This document shows positions 34,468 through 43,224 of a stretch of DNA of 53,154 nucleotides, one piece after another. This DNA is from an uncultured Acetatifactor sp. Its GTDB lineage: Bacteria; Bacillota; Clostridia; Lachnospirales; Lachnospiraceae. The translations under genes were made by a program, and so were the position numbers. The notes under the pieces are model-generated. The model made no database searches. It was not told the origin of the DNA and saw nothing but the letters and a program-made list of their open reading frames with translations. The stretch is taken from assembly GCA_910583845.1 (NCBI GenBank), contig CAJUAB010000029.1, forward strand, positions 1-53,154. Reading direction: 5' to 3'. Numbering within the stretch: position 1 is the first letter of the stretch; each line of letters begins with the position of its first letter.

Positions 34468-35361
34468 ATGAAGGATTATATCGTGCGCGCCACGGCTGCG
34501 GGAGCACAGATCCGGGCATTTGCGGCTACCACCCGGAATCTGGTGGAGGAGGCCAGGAAGGCCCACAATACCAGCCCGGTGATGACGGCGGCGCTGGGGC
34601 GTCTGCTGACGGCGGGAGCCATGATGGGGATTATGCTGAAGGGGGAGAAGGATCTTCTGACTTTGCAGATCCGGGGAGACGGTCCGGGCAGGGGGCTGAC
34701 GGTGACGGCGGACAGCCTTGGCCGGGTCAAGGGTTATCCTTTGGTAGCGGATGTGCTGTTGCCGGCCAATTCCCAGGGGAAACTGGATGTGTCCGGGGCC
34801 ATGGGGGCAGGGATACTGAGCGTGATCCGGGATATGGGAATGAAGGAGCCCTATGTGGGGCAGACTCCTTTGCAGACCGGAGAGATCGCGGAGGATCTGA
34901 CGTATTATTTTGCCACATCGGAGCAGGTGCCCTCCAGCGTCGGCCTTGGGGTGCTGATGGAGCGCGACAACACGGTGAAGCAGGCCGGCGGCTTTATCCT
35001 GCAGCTGATGCCGGATACGGAGGAGTCGGTGATTGCCCGGTTGGAGGAAAATCTGGCGAAGGTGTCATCTGTCACGGCGATGCTGGAGGAAGGCAATACG
35101 CCGGAGCAGATTTTGCAGATCCTCCTGGCGGGACTGGCCCCAGAGTTTACAGATAGCCTGGAGACCGGGTTTTTCTGTAACTGTGACAAGTCCCGGGTAG
35201 AGAAGGCGCTGATCAGTATCGGGCAGGAAGAAATACAGGCGATGATTGATGAGGGGCGGGAGATCGAAGTGAACTGCCAGTTCTGCAACAGACATTACCT
35301 TTTTTCTGTGGAGGAACTGAATGATCTTCACAGAAGGGCCAAGGGACTCTCCGGGAATTGA
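34468..35361 (+). CDS. hslO: Hsp33 redox-regulated chaperone
   Basis: This 297-residue protein matches Hsp33: MKDYIVRATAAGAQIRAFAATT at the start and the zinc-binding CNC...CQFC cysteines near the end (FFCNCDKSRVEKAL and EVNCQFCNRHYLF). On oxidation the zinc centre opens and the protein becomes a holdase that protects unfolding proteins in the cytoplasm. The start at 34468 is the family start, with AATGGAGGG upstream. It follows the methyltransferase after 64 bases and ends before a bidirectional terminator. Confidence 0.93.
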   Translation: MKDYIVRATAAGAQIRAFAATTRNLVEEARKAHNTSPVMTAALGRLLTAGAMMGIMLKGEKDLLTLQIRGDGPGRGLTVTADSLGRVKGYPLVADVLLPANSQGKLDVSGAMGAGILSVIRDMGMKEPYVGQTPLQTGEIAEDLTYYFATSEQVPSSVGLGVLMERDNTVKQAGGFILQLMPDTEESVIARLEENLAKVSSVTAMLEEGNTPEQILQILLAGLAPEFTDSLETGFFCNCDKSRVEKALISIGQEEIQAMIDEGREIEVNCQFCNRHYLFSVEELNDLHRRAKGLSGN

Positions 35362-35371
35362 CGCGGTTTTG

Positions 35372-35402
35372 AAAAAAGCGCGGCTCTAAGGCTGCGCTTT
35401 TT
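35372..35402. terminator. Bidirectional terminator between hslO and the minus-strand gene
   Basis: AAAAAGCGC (35373-35381) pairs with GCGCTTTTT (35394-35402); both strands end in a T run. It overlaps the last codons of the minus-strand gene. Confidence 0.75.
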
Positions 35403-35889
35403 CCAGAGAGTTACGAATGGCTTCCAGCAACACCAGCGATGTGTATTTGCTGTCCGCGTCGTAGCTTATATTGTCCAGTGACTGCTGCTCACAGATCTGC
35501 GCCGCCAGAGAATCAAAGGCCGGCTGCAGCAGAGGGTACATAGTGGTCACGGCTTCACTTAAGTTCACCAGCTGAATGGAGGTAATGGCATCTCTGTTTA
35601 CCATAACTTCCACATTCAGAGTCTGATCGCCCAGAACCAGCTCCGTGTTGTATACGCCGGGTATGTAGAGGGAGACCGTGTCGGAGGTGGGCGAGGTATC
35701 CTCCGGACCAGCCGCATTGCCTTCGGGGCTTTCTGTTCCGGTGGGGTTATCGGAGCCGCCGGAATCTTCTTTGTCCGGAAGGAACATCATGACCAGCAGC
35801 ACCACGAACAGGATGCCCAGCACGGCGAAAATTCCGGTATAAATCAGTTCTTTCATATGGAGGACCACAATTTTTGTCTTTGCGCTCAT
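35386..35889 (-). CDS. Membrane-anchored protein with an FMN_bind-like domain
   Basis: This 167-residue protein has a cytoplasmic start, one membrane helix (IYTGIFAVLGILFVVLLVMMFL), a Ser/Gly/Glu/Pro-rich linker, and an outer domain beginning YIPGVYNTELVLGDQTLNVEV and ending in YTSLVLLEAIRNSLEKA. This pattern resembles the FMN_bind domain, but the SGAT motif whose threonine carries flavin is replaced by YDADSKYTS, so flavin attachment is doubtful. The start at 35889 has AAAGAGGT upstream. The function is unknown. Confidence 0.6.
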   Translation of the reverse strand: MSAKTKIVVLHMKELIYTGIFAVLGILFVVLLVMMFLPDKEDSGGSDNPTGTESPEGNAAGPEDTSPTSDTVSLYIPGVYNTELVLGDQTLNVEVMVNRDAITSIQLVNLSEAVTTMYPLLQPAFDSLAAQICEQQSLDNISYDADSKYTSLVLLEAIRNSLEKAQP

Positions 35890-36066
35890 GTTTACCTCTT
35901 TCCTGCATTGCTGTGTCCGGGACATTGCATCAATGCGTGTTTGGGGAGCTTTGCTCGTTGTTTATATAAAGTATGCGCAGGAAAAAGCGTTTATGACGGA
36001 AAAGAGATTTGCAATTTTCAAAAAAAGAGTTTATTATGGGGTGAGGAAAGGCGGTGGGACAGGAAC

Positions 36067-36951
36067 ATGAAATTTACCAAGATGCACGGCTGCGGCAACG
36101 ATTATATCTATATCGACGGGGCGGCGCAGCTCATTTCAGAGGCGGACAAGCCGGGGGTGGTACGATTCCTGAGCGATCGGCATTTCGGAGTGGGCGGCGA
36201 CGGGGTTATTTTTATCAATCCCAGTGATGAAGCGGACTTTGAGATGGAGATGTACAATGCGGACGGCAGCAGATCCGAGATGTGCGGCAACGGCATCCGC
36301 TGTGTGGCGAAATATGTGTATGACAAGGGGCTTACGGATCAAAGGCAGCTGTCCATTGTCAGCGCGGGAGCGGTAAAATATCTGGAACTGACGGTGGATC
36401 AGGAGAATAAGGTATCCGAGGTCAAGGTCAATATGGGAAAGCCTGTACTGGAACCGGCTTCTATACCGGTGGCGCTCTCCGGGGAGCGGGCAGTGGATGT
36501 CCCGATCCGGGTCGGTGGGGGGGAGTACCGTATGACCTGCGTATCCATGGGAAATCCCCACGCTGTGGTATTTGTGGAGAATGTGGGAGAGATGGATCTG
36601 GAACAGATCGGGCCGCTGTTTGAGGGGCACGAGTTGTTCCCCAACCGTGTCAACACCGAGTTTGTGGAGATTGTAGACAGGCGGCATGTGAAGATGCGCG
36701 TGTGGGAGAGGGGTACAGGGGAGACCCTGGCCTGTGGGACGGGATGCTGCGCCACGGCGGTGGCCTGTGTGCTGAATGGTCTGACGGAGGATCAGGTGAC
36801 AGTGCGCGTACTGGGCGGGGAAATCCGGATCACATGGGACAGGGAGGAGAATCTGGTATATATGACCGGACCTGCGGCCACCGTATTTGAGGGAGAAATA
36901 CCGATCGGTGCAATACCGCAGGCACAGCCGGCGGTATGCGGAAAGAGGTAA
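36067..36951 (+). CDS. dapF: Diaminopimelate epimerase
   Basis: This 294-residue enzyme converts LL- to meso-diaminopimelate for lysine and peptidoglycan synthesis. The family start MKFTKMHGCGNDYIYID is present. The two catalytic cysteines are visible, one in SEMCGNGIRCVAKY and one in ETLACGTGCCATAVA. The start at 36067 begins the conserved sequence; a longer upstream frame is unsupported. It ends inside the ribosome site of dapL (AGAGGTAA), so the two are tightly coupled. Confidence 0.96.
   Translation: MKFTKMHGCGNDYIYIDGAAQLISEADKPGVVRFLSDRHFGVGGDGVIFINPSDEADFEMEMYNADGSRSEMCGNGIRCVAKYVYDKGLTDQRQLSIVSAGAVKYLELTVDQENKVSEVKVNMGKPVLEPASIPVALSGERAVDVPIRVGGGEYRMTCVSMGNPHAVVFVENVGEMDLEQIGPLFEGHELFPNRVNTEFVEIVDRRHVKMRVWERGTGETLACGTGCCATAVACVLNGLTEDQVTVRVLGGEIRITWDREENLVYMTGPAATVFEGEIPIGAIPQAQPAVCGKR
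36904..36924. repeat. 21-bp direct repeat, copy 1 (inside dapF)
   Basis: A 21-base sequence (begins ATCGGTGCAA, ends CCGCAGGCA) in the 3' end of dapF recurs exactly at 38849-38869, ahead of the HD hydrolase gene. Similarity continues after it into the ribosome-site region. Confidence 0.6.
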
Positions 36952-36953
36952 AA

Positions 36954-38168
36954 ATGTATAAAATAAACGAAAACTATTTGAAACTGCCGGGAAGCTATCT
37001 TTTTTCCACAATCGGAAAAAAGGTCAATGCCTATGCGGCGGCCCACCCGGATAAGAAGATTATCCGTCTGGGTATCGGAGATGTAACCCAGCCGCTGGTG
37101 CCGGCGGTTATCGACGCTCTGCACAGCGCGGTGGAGGAGATGGGGGACGCGGCCACGTTTCGGGGCTATGCTCCCGATCTGGGATATGATTTTTTGAGAA
37201 ATGCCATAGCGGAAAATGACTATAAGGCCAGAGGCTGTGAGATCAGCGCGGATGAAATTTTTATTTCGGACGGGGCAAAGTGCGATTCCGGCAATATTCA
37301 GGAGATTTTCAGCCTGGATAACCGGATAGCCGTCTGCGACCCGGTCTATCCCGTGTATGTGGACACCAATGTGATGGCGGGCAGAACGGGGACCTATGAT
37401 CCCGGGAGAGGGACCTGGAGTAATGTGATTTATATGCCCTGCACTGCGGAGAATGATTTTACTCCCGATTTGCCGGAAGAAACACCGGATATCATTTACC
37501 TTTGTTTTCCCAATAATCCCACAGGAGCGGCAATCACCAAAAGCCAGTTACAGGAATGGGTGGATTATGCCAACAGGACAGGGGCGGTGATCATCTTTGA
37601 CGCCGCCTATGAGGCATATATATCCAGAGAGGAAGTGCCTCATAGTATCTATGAGTGCCAGGGGGCCAGAAACTGTGCCATTGAACTGCGGTCTTTTTCC
37701 AAAAAGGCAGGTTTCACCGGCGTACGTCTGGGCTTTACCGTGATTCCCAGAGAATTGAGGTCCGGTGAGGTGAGTCTGCACAGCCTGTGGGCAAGACGCC
37801 ATGGCACCAAGTACAACGGCGCTCCCTATATCGTACAGCGGGCCGGTGAGGCGGTGTACTCACAGGAGGGCAAGACGCAGCTGGAGCAGCAGATTGCTTA
37901 TTATATGAAGAACGCGGCATATATCTATCAGGGCCTTAGGGATGCGGGATATACTGTTTCCGGCGGTGTGGATGCCCCCTATATCTGGCTGAAAGCCCCC
38001 GGGGGCATGAGCAGCTGGGAATTTTTCGACTGTCTGCTGGAGAATGCCAATGTAGTGGGAACTCCCGGCTCCGGCTTCGGCCCCAGCGGGGAAACCTATT
38101 TCCGCCTTACAGCCTTCGGAAGTTATGAGAATACCGTGGAGGCCGTAGACCGGATCAGGGCCATGTAA
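36954..38168 (+). CDS. dapL: LL-diaminopimelate aminotransferase
   Basis: This 404-residue PLP enzyme makes LL-diaminopimelate directly from tetrahydrodipicolinate, the short route to lysine. It starts MYKINENYLKLPGSYLFSTIGKKV, as DapL does, and has FRGYAPDLGYDFLR, FISDGAKCDSGNIQ, NNPTGAA and the Schiff-base lysine in ELRSFSKKAGFTGVRLG. With dapF it forms a two-gene unit separated by two bases. Lysine and wall-precursor supply in this organism therefore uses the aminotransferase route, as in many Clostridia. Confidence 0.96.
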   Translation: MYKINENYLKLPGSYLFSTIGKKVNAYAAAHPDKKIIRLGIGDVTQPLVPAVIDALHSAVEEMGDAATFRGYAPDLGYDFLRNAIAENDYKARGCEISADEIFISDGAKCDSGNIQEIFSLDNRIAVCDPVYPVYVDTNVMAGRTGTYDPGRGTWSNVIYMPCTAENDFTPDLPEETPDIIYLCFPNNPTGAAITKSQLQEWVDYANRTGAVIIFDAAYEAYISREEVPHSIYECQGARNCAIELRSFSKKAGFTGVRLGFTVIPRELRSGEVSLHSLWARRHGTKYNGAPYIVQRAGEAVYSQEGKTQLEQQIAYYMKNAAYIYQGLRDAGYTVSGGVDAPYIWLKAPGGMSSWEFFDCLLENANVVGTPGSGFGPSGETYFRLTAFGSYENTVEAVDRIRAM

Positions 38169-38204
38169 GGGCCTGAATCAAACCGGCCGCTTTCCGGAAG
38201 GGTA

Positions 38205-38690
38205 TTAACCATGTCTTACAAGATCCGCGTACTCTGCCCTGGCGGCGGAGAGCAGATCCTGCGGCGCAAGCTCAATCTGGGAGCCGATACGGCCACCGCT
38301 GACAACGATGGCGGCCTGACTGCGGGCGGAGATATCAATCCGGGTCACATACTGCTTTTTCATGCCGATAGCGGTGCAGCCTCCCCGGATATAGCCGGTG
38401 ACGGTATTGATTTCCTTCACAGGAATCATTTCCACGCTTTTTTCCCCAACGCTGCGGGCGGCGGCCTTGAGGTCCAACTCCCGGTTGATGGGAATGACAA
38501 ACACGAAAAAGTCGTTGGCTCCCCGGGTCACCAGAGTCTTGTACACCTTTTCATAGGGGAGCTTCAACTGGTCCGCGATCCGCAGCGCGTCCACAAATTC
38601 ATCGCACTCATATGTGTAATGGGTATAGGGTATCTTCATGGAATCCAGAATACGCATGGCATTGGTTTTTATTTCTTTTGATTTTGACAT
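38205..38690 (-). CDS. ybaK: YbaK/EbsC family Cys-tRNA(Pro) deacylase
   Basis: This 161-residue protein hydrolyses cysteine wrongly attached to proline tRNA. The YbaK pattern is complete: IPYTHYTYECDEFVDALRIAD, KTLVTRGANDFFVFVIPINRELDLKAAAR, the conserved lysine region, and GYIRGGCTAIGMKKQYVTRID. GGGAGGAAA precedes the ATG. It is encoded opposite to its neighbours and converges with dapL. Confidence 0.92.
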   Translation of the reverse strand: MSKSKEIKTNAMRILDSMKIPYTHYTYECDEFVDALRIADQLKLPYEKVYKTLVTRGANDFFVFVIPINRELDLKAAARSVGEKSVEMIPVKEINTVTGYIRGGCTAIGMKKQYVTRIDISARSQAAIVVSGGRIGSQIELAPQDLLSAARAEYADLVRHG

Positions 38691-38848
38691 ATTTTCCTCC
38701 CTGCTGAAATAATGTGCTGTGGGTTTGGGGCCTCATGAAAGAAACATTTATCCGGAAACAAATTATAACACAAATGCACAGACAGTTCCATGGTGGAAAG
38801 AAAAAAACCAAGGAGGATGAAGCCTGGAAGTAAAGCTTCCCAATACGA

Positions 38849-38916
38849 ATCGGTGCAATACCGCAGGCAAAGCAGTAGTTGACAAATCAACTACCGGCAT
38901 ACGGAAAGGAGAAAAA
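38849..38916. repeat. Copied dapF/dapL junction plus an 8-bp hairpin in the HD gene leader
   Basis: 38849-38869 repeats 36904-36924 exactly. After it a hairpin is placed (GTAGTTGA, loop CAAA, TCAACTAC; 38875-38894), and then CCGGCATACGGAAAGGAG resembles the dapL ribosome-site region. It looks like a partial duplication of the dapF end with an insertion. Confidence 0.55.
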
Positions 38917-39486
38917 ATGATACCAACAAGAGAAGTCGCGGAGGAGTTACTCAGAGACGGGGAGGCATGTAATCCGGGAGCATGGGGGGAGCACAGCCGG
39001 ACGGCAGCCATGTGCGCGGAACGGATTGCCGCCGCCTGTGGGGACATAAACCCGGAAAAAGCATATGTGCTGGGGCTGCTCCATGACATCGGCCGGAAGT
39101 TCGGCGTCAGGCATATGGGACATATTTATGATGGGTATCACTATATGAACCGACTTGGCTATGACGAAGTGGCCCGGATTTGTTTAAGCCACTCTTTCAG
39201 CGTCCAGAGACTGGAGGATTATATAGGAAAGTGGGATATAACAAAGGAACAGCAGGAAGAACTTCGCATCTTGCTGGGGAAAATGGTGTATGACGAGTAT
39301 GATTTGCTGATCCAGGTCTGCGACAGTCTGGCGGGAACGGAAGTGATGGATATGGAGGAGCGCATGGCGGATGTCAGGCGGCGTTATGGCGCGTATCCCC
39401 AGGACAAATGGGATAGAAACCTGGAATTGAAAAAATATTTTGAGGAAAAGATGCGACAGGATATATATAAGGTGGTAAGGCCCTGA
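38917..39486 (+). CDS. HD-domain hydrolase
   Basis: This 189-residue protein has the HD metal motif GLLHDIGRKFG near residue 48, an upstream histidine (WGEHSRTAA), and CLSHSFS later, as in small HD/HDIG phosphohydrolases. Such enzymes cleave nucleotides or nucleotide second messengers; the substrate is not predictable. AAAGGAGAAAAA precedes the ATG. The leader is the copied segment described at 38849-38916. Confidence 0.8.
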   Translation: MIPTREVAEELLRDGEACNPGAWGEHSRTAAMCAERIAAACGDINPEKAYVLGLLHDIGRKFGVRHMGHIYDGYHYMNRLGYDEVARICLSHSFSVQRLEDYIGKWDITKEQQEELRILLGKMVYDEYDLLIQVCDSLAGTEVMDMEERMADVRRRYGAYPQDKWDRNLELKKYFEEKMRQDIYKVVRP

Positions 39487-39499
39487 CGCAAAAAATATC

Positions 39500-39528
39500 T
39501 TGCGTATACCACCTGTATATGCTATGAT
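39500..39528 (+). promoter_or_regulatory. Extended -10 promoter in the intergenic region
   Basis: TTGCGT (39500-39505), a 17-base spacer ending in TGC, and TATGAT (39523-39528). Confidence 0.55.
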
Positions 39529-39602
39529 GGAAATGGTAAAAGGAAAGCCAAGGAAGCGGCTTTACCTCCAAAATAACGTTTGCTTTTCCGCTGGAAGCGG
39601 TC

Positions 39603-39631
39603 AGCCGTCACTATTGCGAATAGTGGCGGCT
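39603..39631 (+). terminator. Terminator-like hairpin
   Basis: AGCCGTCACTATT pairs with AATAGTGGCGGCT (one G-T pair), loop GCG, followed by ATTTCG. It could end a short RNA starting near 39535. Confidence 0.45.
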
Positions 39632-39767
39632 ATTTCGTGTGCGCACGGCTTTTTCCCGCTGATTTCCCGGGGGATTTTATAAGTCCTCCGGACCAGAGAA
39701 AGAGGGGGGATGTCAGAGCTTCAACCGGGGGTTGACCATCTTGCCGGATTGTTCCATAAAGCGTTTA

Positions 39768-39796
39768 TTGTTCGTTATATAACCTCATGGTATAAT
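39768..39796 (+). promoter_or_regulatory. Strong promoter ahead of a structured RNA
   Basis: TTGTTC (39768-39773), a 17-base spacer and a perfect TATAAT (39791-39796). The predicted start coincides with the foot of the hairpin at 39803. Confidence 0.65.
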
Positions 39797-39802
39797 ACCT
39801 AA

Positions 39803-39967
39803 GTGAAGTATCAGATTCAGGGCAGAAAGAAAGAGCAACTTTCCACAAATGATAAAGCTGCCCTGAATGTGATTCTTCACGATTGTACTAAGATGCGGGA
39901 CTGCTTTCTGACAATTCTGCTATGGAATTAGTATTCTTTCGGATTCAATTTGGAGAATTGTCAGAAA
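39803..39967 (+). ncRNA. Candidate structured RNA or long leader
   Basis: Starting about 7 bases after the -10, GTGAAG (39803-39808) pairs with CTTCAC (39875-39880), and inside it an 11-bp stem ATTCAGGGCAG/CTGCCCTGAAT (39815-39825, 39858-39868) closes a 32-base loop. Then TTTCTGACAATTCT (39905-39918) pairs with AGAATTGTCAGAAA (39954-39967). No known RNA family is recognised. The regulator gene starts 157 bases further on. Confidence 0.4.
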
Positions 39968-40123
39968 ATATATCGATAAATTTGCCATGGCTGTAGTATA
40001 TCACAATGAGGTAACCTTGGCAAGCTGCCGCGTAGCGGCTTGGTACAATATAGGCAGCTGAAATGAGGGGGATAATCCAAAGAGAAGAGGGCGCTGTCAG
40101 GGCGTGGAAAGGTTGTATTCATT

Positions 40124-41395
40124 ATGTTGAACAGAGAAAATATAGGCAAAAGAATTGCTTTTTACAGAAGGGAAAAAGGGATTACGCAGCGGGGACTGGC
40201 CGATGATCTGCACATATCTTATCAGGCCGTCTCCAAGTGGGAGTCCGGAAAGAGTCTGCCTACGGTGGAAATGTTATACGAGATCTCGAATCTGCTGAAT
40301 GTGACGGTGGACGCGCTTCTGAACGAGGACGAATGGAGAAGCAGGGGAATATCTTATCAGGAATCGGGGCTGGATACCCGGAAGCTGCATGCGTTGAAAG
40401 AACAGCTTCAGCAGCTTGTCACGAAAGACGGCAGCATGATCTCGGCCAATTACGCGGACGCCTGTCTGTTCCGGCTGGATACCGCGCAGATGAAAGAGCC
40501 GGTGTATTCCTGCATTACCTGTGTGCCGGGTTCCAAGGAAAAGCTGGCAAAGGAATATGGATACAACCGGCAGATCTGTGAGGACGTGGCCTCCAACGCC
40601 ATGAATTTTACTTTGCAGCATGGCATGAAACCGGTTATTTTACGGAGTCAGATCGTCTGCGGAAATTACAGCCGGGAACAGCTTCGCCTGATGGCGGAGG
40701 CGTTTCAGAAGATCTGTGAAGAGAACGAGGTTTGTTTTTCGGGGATGGAGATTTCCTCCCAGCCGGTCAATTACGGTCCCACGGAGTACGAACTGACCAC
40801 GGTTGTCCTGGGGGTGCAGGACCGGGAGAAACTTCTGACAGGAAGTCTGCTTTCGGAAGGAGATGTGTTGATCGGCATCCGGACAGAGGGAATAGAGGGT
40901 ACCAGCTACCCTTTTGTGAAGATCATGCTGGACAAAAATTCTGAGCTTTATCGTGCCAGAATTGATGAAAACCGTTTTTTTCTGGATGAATTGATGCGGG
41001 CCAATACCCCGTTTACAAGAGAGATAAACGCGCTGCGGGAGGAAGGGTATCTGCATATGGCTTTCCGGATTGGCAACTCCCTTACCAACTGGAAGAGCTG
41101 GAAGGGGTTGCCGGAAGGGCTGGGCGTGTGTATTGATCTGTCGGCGCTTCCGGTCTTGCCGCTGTATAAGTTCCTGTTTGCGCAGAATATGATCGGAGAA
41201 GATGTCTTTCATCAGCATTTTCACATGGGAATCGGCATGGCGGTGGCAGTGCCGGAAAATCGTTTCAGGGAGGCGATGGAGATCATCGGGCGGTTTTCGC
41301 AGTGCTGGCGCATCGGGCAGGTGGAATCGGACAGATACAAGGGGACAAAGGTCTGGAGTAAGGGGCGGATTTTATGGCAGGAGAGGGAAAAGTGA
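40124..41395 (+). CDS. XRE helix-turn-helix regulator fused to an AIR synthase (PurM)-like domain
   Basis: This 423-residue protein begins with an XRE DNA-binding domain (about 5-65; GKRIAFYRREKGITQRGLAD, then YQAVSKWESGKSLPT). Residues from about 105 to 415 follow the layout of AIR synthase (PurM): an N-terminal half with DVASNAMNFTLQHGMKPVIL, then NYGPTEYELTTVVLGVQDREKL, SEGDVLIGIRTEGIEGTSYPF, LPEGLGVCIDL, and FHMGIGMAVAVPE near the end. The glycine- and Asp-rich ATP loop of active PurM is altered, so it probably binds a purine-like ligand rather than catalysing. It overlaps the ABC exporter gene by 22 bases, so it likely controls that exporter. Confidence 0.75.
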   Translation: MLNRENIGKRIAFYRREKGITQRGLADDLHISYQAVSKWESGKSLPTVEMLYEISNLLNVTVDALLNEDEWRSRGISYQESGLDTRKLHALKEQLQQLVTKDGSMISANYADACLFRLDTAQMKEPVYSCITCVPGSKEKLAKEYGYNRQICEDVASNAMNFTLQHGMKPVILRSQIVCGNYSREQLRLMAEAFQKICEENEVCFSGMEISSQPVNYGPTEYELTTVVLGVQDREKLLTGSLLSEGDVLIGIRTEGIEGTSYPFVKIMLDKNSELYRARIDENRFFLDELMRANTPFTREINALREEGYLHMAFRIGNSLTNWKSWKGLPEGLGVCIDLSALPVLPLYKFLFAQNMIGEDVFHQHFHMGIGMAVAVPENRFREAMEIIGRFSQCWRIGQVESDRYKGTKVWSKGRILWQEREK

Positions 41396-43146
41396 GCCAG
41401 GGAAAGGAAAAGAAGAAAGGTATCGTATCAGACAGGGAAATCCTCATACAGATCCTGGGGTACGTGCGGCATTACAGCGGACATATGCTCCTCGCCCTGT
41501 TGGCCAGCGCTCTGTGCGCCGGATGCGGGGTGGCAGGCTCGGAACTGCTCAGGCGCGCGGTGGACGGGATGGAAGGGAGGCAGCTGGCGGATATGGGGCG
41601 GTTTTTTCTTCCCTGCATCGGGATTCTTATGGCCGGAGCCGGTTCGACCTGGATTGCGCGTTACGCGTCCGGGAGCGCGGCAACCAGGATTCTCCAGGAG
41701 GTCAAGAATGACGCGGTGGCGCATATACCCCGGATCACCACGGCGTATATGGCAAAAAAACATTCGGGAGATATATTGGCAAGGCTTACGGAGGATGTGA
41801 ACAGAGTCAGCGGCTTTGTGCAGAACGATCTGATCCTGGTGGTCACCAATCCGTTTCTGCTGATCTTTTATCTGTTGTACCTGCTGTATCTGAATCCGGC
41901 GCTGTTTTTGATCTGCATAGCGCCCTCCCTTGTGTGTGTGCCATTGGGAGCCATGCTGACGACCAGATTCAAGGCCGGCTCCAGGGCATATATGCAGTAT
42001 TCGGCGGAGATTATCAGTTCGTCGACGGACATGATCGGCGGTATGGAAGTGGTCAAAAGCTGTTCCCTCCAGAAGTTGTTTATGGAGGATTATCGTAAGA
42101 GTGTGCAGAAAATGACAGATATGGCAGTGCGCAACGACCGCAATCAGTCCATGGGGTTCGCGTTTTTCACTTTGTCGGGCACACTTTCCGCCATACTCTG
42201 CCTTGTGGCGGGAGGATGGTTTTGTCTGCGGGGAAACCTGACCATGGGCGGTCTGGTGGCGTTTTTTTCTCTGCTGCCCAAGATGGTGAATGTGATCAAT
42301 GACATGGCGAACAGGGTTTTCAACAGTAAGGTAGCCCTGGCGGCGGCGGAGAGGGTGTTTGAAGTTCTGAATACGCCCACGGAGCCCATGGGAACCGTTG
42401 TCGCAGGCGTGGAGGAGGCTCCGGCCATAGAGTTCAGAAATGTGTCTTTTTCCTATGAGGAAGGGCTTCCCGTGCTGGAGGGCGCCAGCTTTACGGTTCC
42501 CCGGGGGAAGACTGTGGCGGTGGTGGGAGCCAGCGGAGGAGGGAAAAGTACATTGCTTCGCCTGTTGTGCGGATTCTACCGTCCCCAGCGGGGGAGCATC
42601 CTGGTGGAAGGGGTCAGAATGGATGACTGGAATCTGGACGCGCTGCGTTCGCGCTTTTCCTATGTCTCCCAGCACGCTTATCTCTTTCCCGCGTCTGTGG
42701 GGGAAAATATCGCCCTGGGCAGACCGGGAGCAGGCGAGGAGGAAATCCGCGCGGCGGCGGAGGCGGCGGATGCAGCGGGTTTTATAGAGGAGCTTCCGCA
42801 AAAATACCGCACTTTGGCGGGAGAGAGGGGATCGCGTCTGTCAGGGGGTCAGATCCAGAGGGTTTCCATTGCCCGGGCGATCATGAAGGACGCGCCCATA
42901 TTGCTGCTGGACGAGGCCACTTCGGCCCTGGACGTGCAGTCGGAAGCCGATGTGCAAAGGGCGCTGGAGGAACTGGCCAGGGGACGTACAACCCTGGTGG
43001 TTGCTCACAGGCTGTCCACGATCAGAGACGCGGATTCTATCATAGTCCTGGAACAGGGCAGAGTGGCGGAGACCGGTACTCATGAGGAACTGCTGGAACG
43101 GGGCCGGGTATATCCCAAGCTCTATTCCCTGTATGTGGGAGAATAA
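41374..43146 (+). CDS. ABC exporter half-transporter (membrane and ATPase fused), subunit 1
   Basis: This 590-residue protein has six membrane helices (about 25-320) and a C-terminal ATPase with Walker A GASGGGKST, signature LSGGQ, Walker B ILLLDEATSALD and switch histidine VVAHRLST. It should pair with the next protein of equal length to form a heterodimeric type IV exporter. Both ATP sites appear intact. The start overlaps the regulator gene by 22 bases. The exported compound is unknown. Confidence 0.92.
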   Translation: MAGEGKVSQGKEKKKGIVSDREILIQILGYVRHYSGHMLLALLASALCAGCGVAGSELLRRAVDGMEGRQLADMGRFFLPCIGILMAGAGSTWIARYASGSAATRILQEVKNDAVAHIPRITTAYMAKKHSGDILARLTEDVNRVSGFVQNDLILVVTNPFLLIFYLLYLLYLNPALFLICIAPSLVCVPLGAMLTTRFKAGSRAYMQYSAEIISSSTDMIGGMEVVKSCSLQKLFMEDYRKSVQKMTDMAVRNDRNQSMGFAFFTLSGTLSAILCLVAGGWFCLRGNLTMGGLVAFFSLLPKMVNVINDMANRVFNSKVALAAAERVFEVLNTPTEPMGTVVAGVEEAPAIEFRNVSFSYEEGLPVLEGASFTVPRGKTVAVVGASGGGKSTLLRLLCGFYRPQRGSILVEGVRMDDWNLDALRSRFSYVSQHAYLFPASVGENIALGRPGAGEEEIRAAAEAADAAGFIEELPQKYRTLAGERGSRLSGGQIQRVSIARAIMKDAPILLLDEATSALDVQSEADVQRALEELARGRTTLVVAHRLSTIRDADSIIVLEQGRVAETGTHEELLERGRVYPKLYSLYVGE

Positions 43147-43224
43147 GGCAGGATGCTTCGCGTCCCGGTACAGTGAAACGCCACAAGACGGACACAGCCC
43201 GCTTTATGCGGGGAGGAGGCAGAG

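Larger units (their letters stand above)
39487..40123. other. 637-base intergenic region with two promoters and strong hairpins
   Basis: No protein family is recognised here. Promoter 1 (39500-39528) is followed by the hairpin at 39603-39631. Promoter 2 (39768-39796) is followed at once by a long hairpin (39803-39880) and a third inverted repeat (39905-39967). The pattern suggests one or two structured RNAs upstream of the HTH-PurM regulator, or a long regulated leader for it. Confidence 0.5.

Noticed and set aside
39500..39682. 60-residue ORF in the intergenic region
   Set aside because: No ribosome site, no family, and it overlaps a promoter and a terminator-like hairpin.
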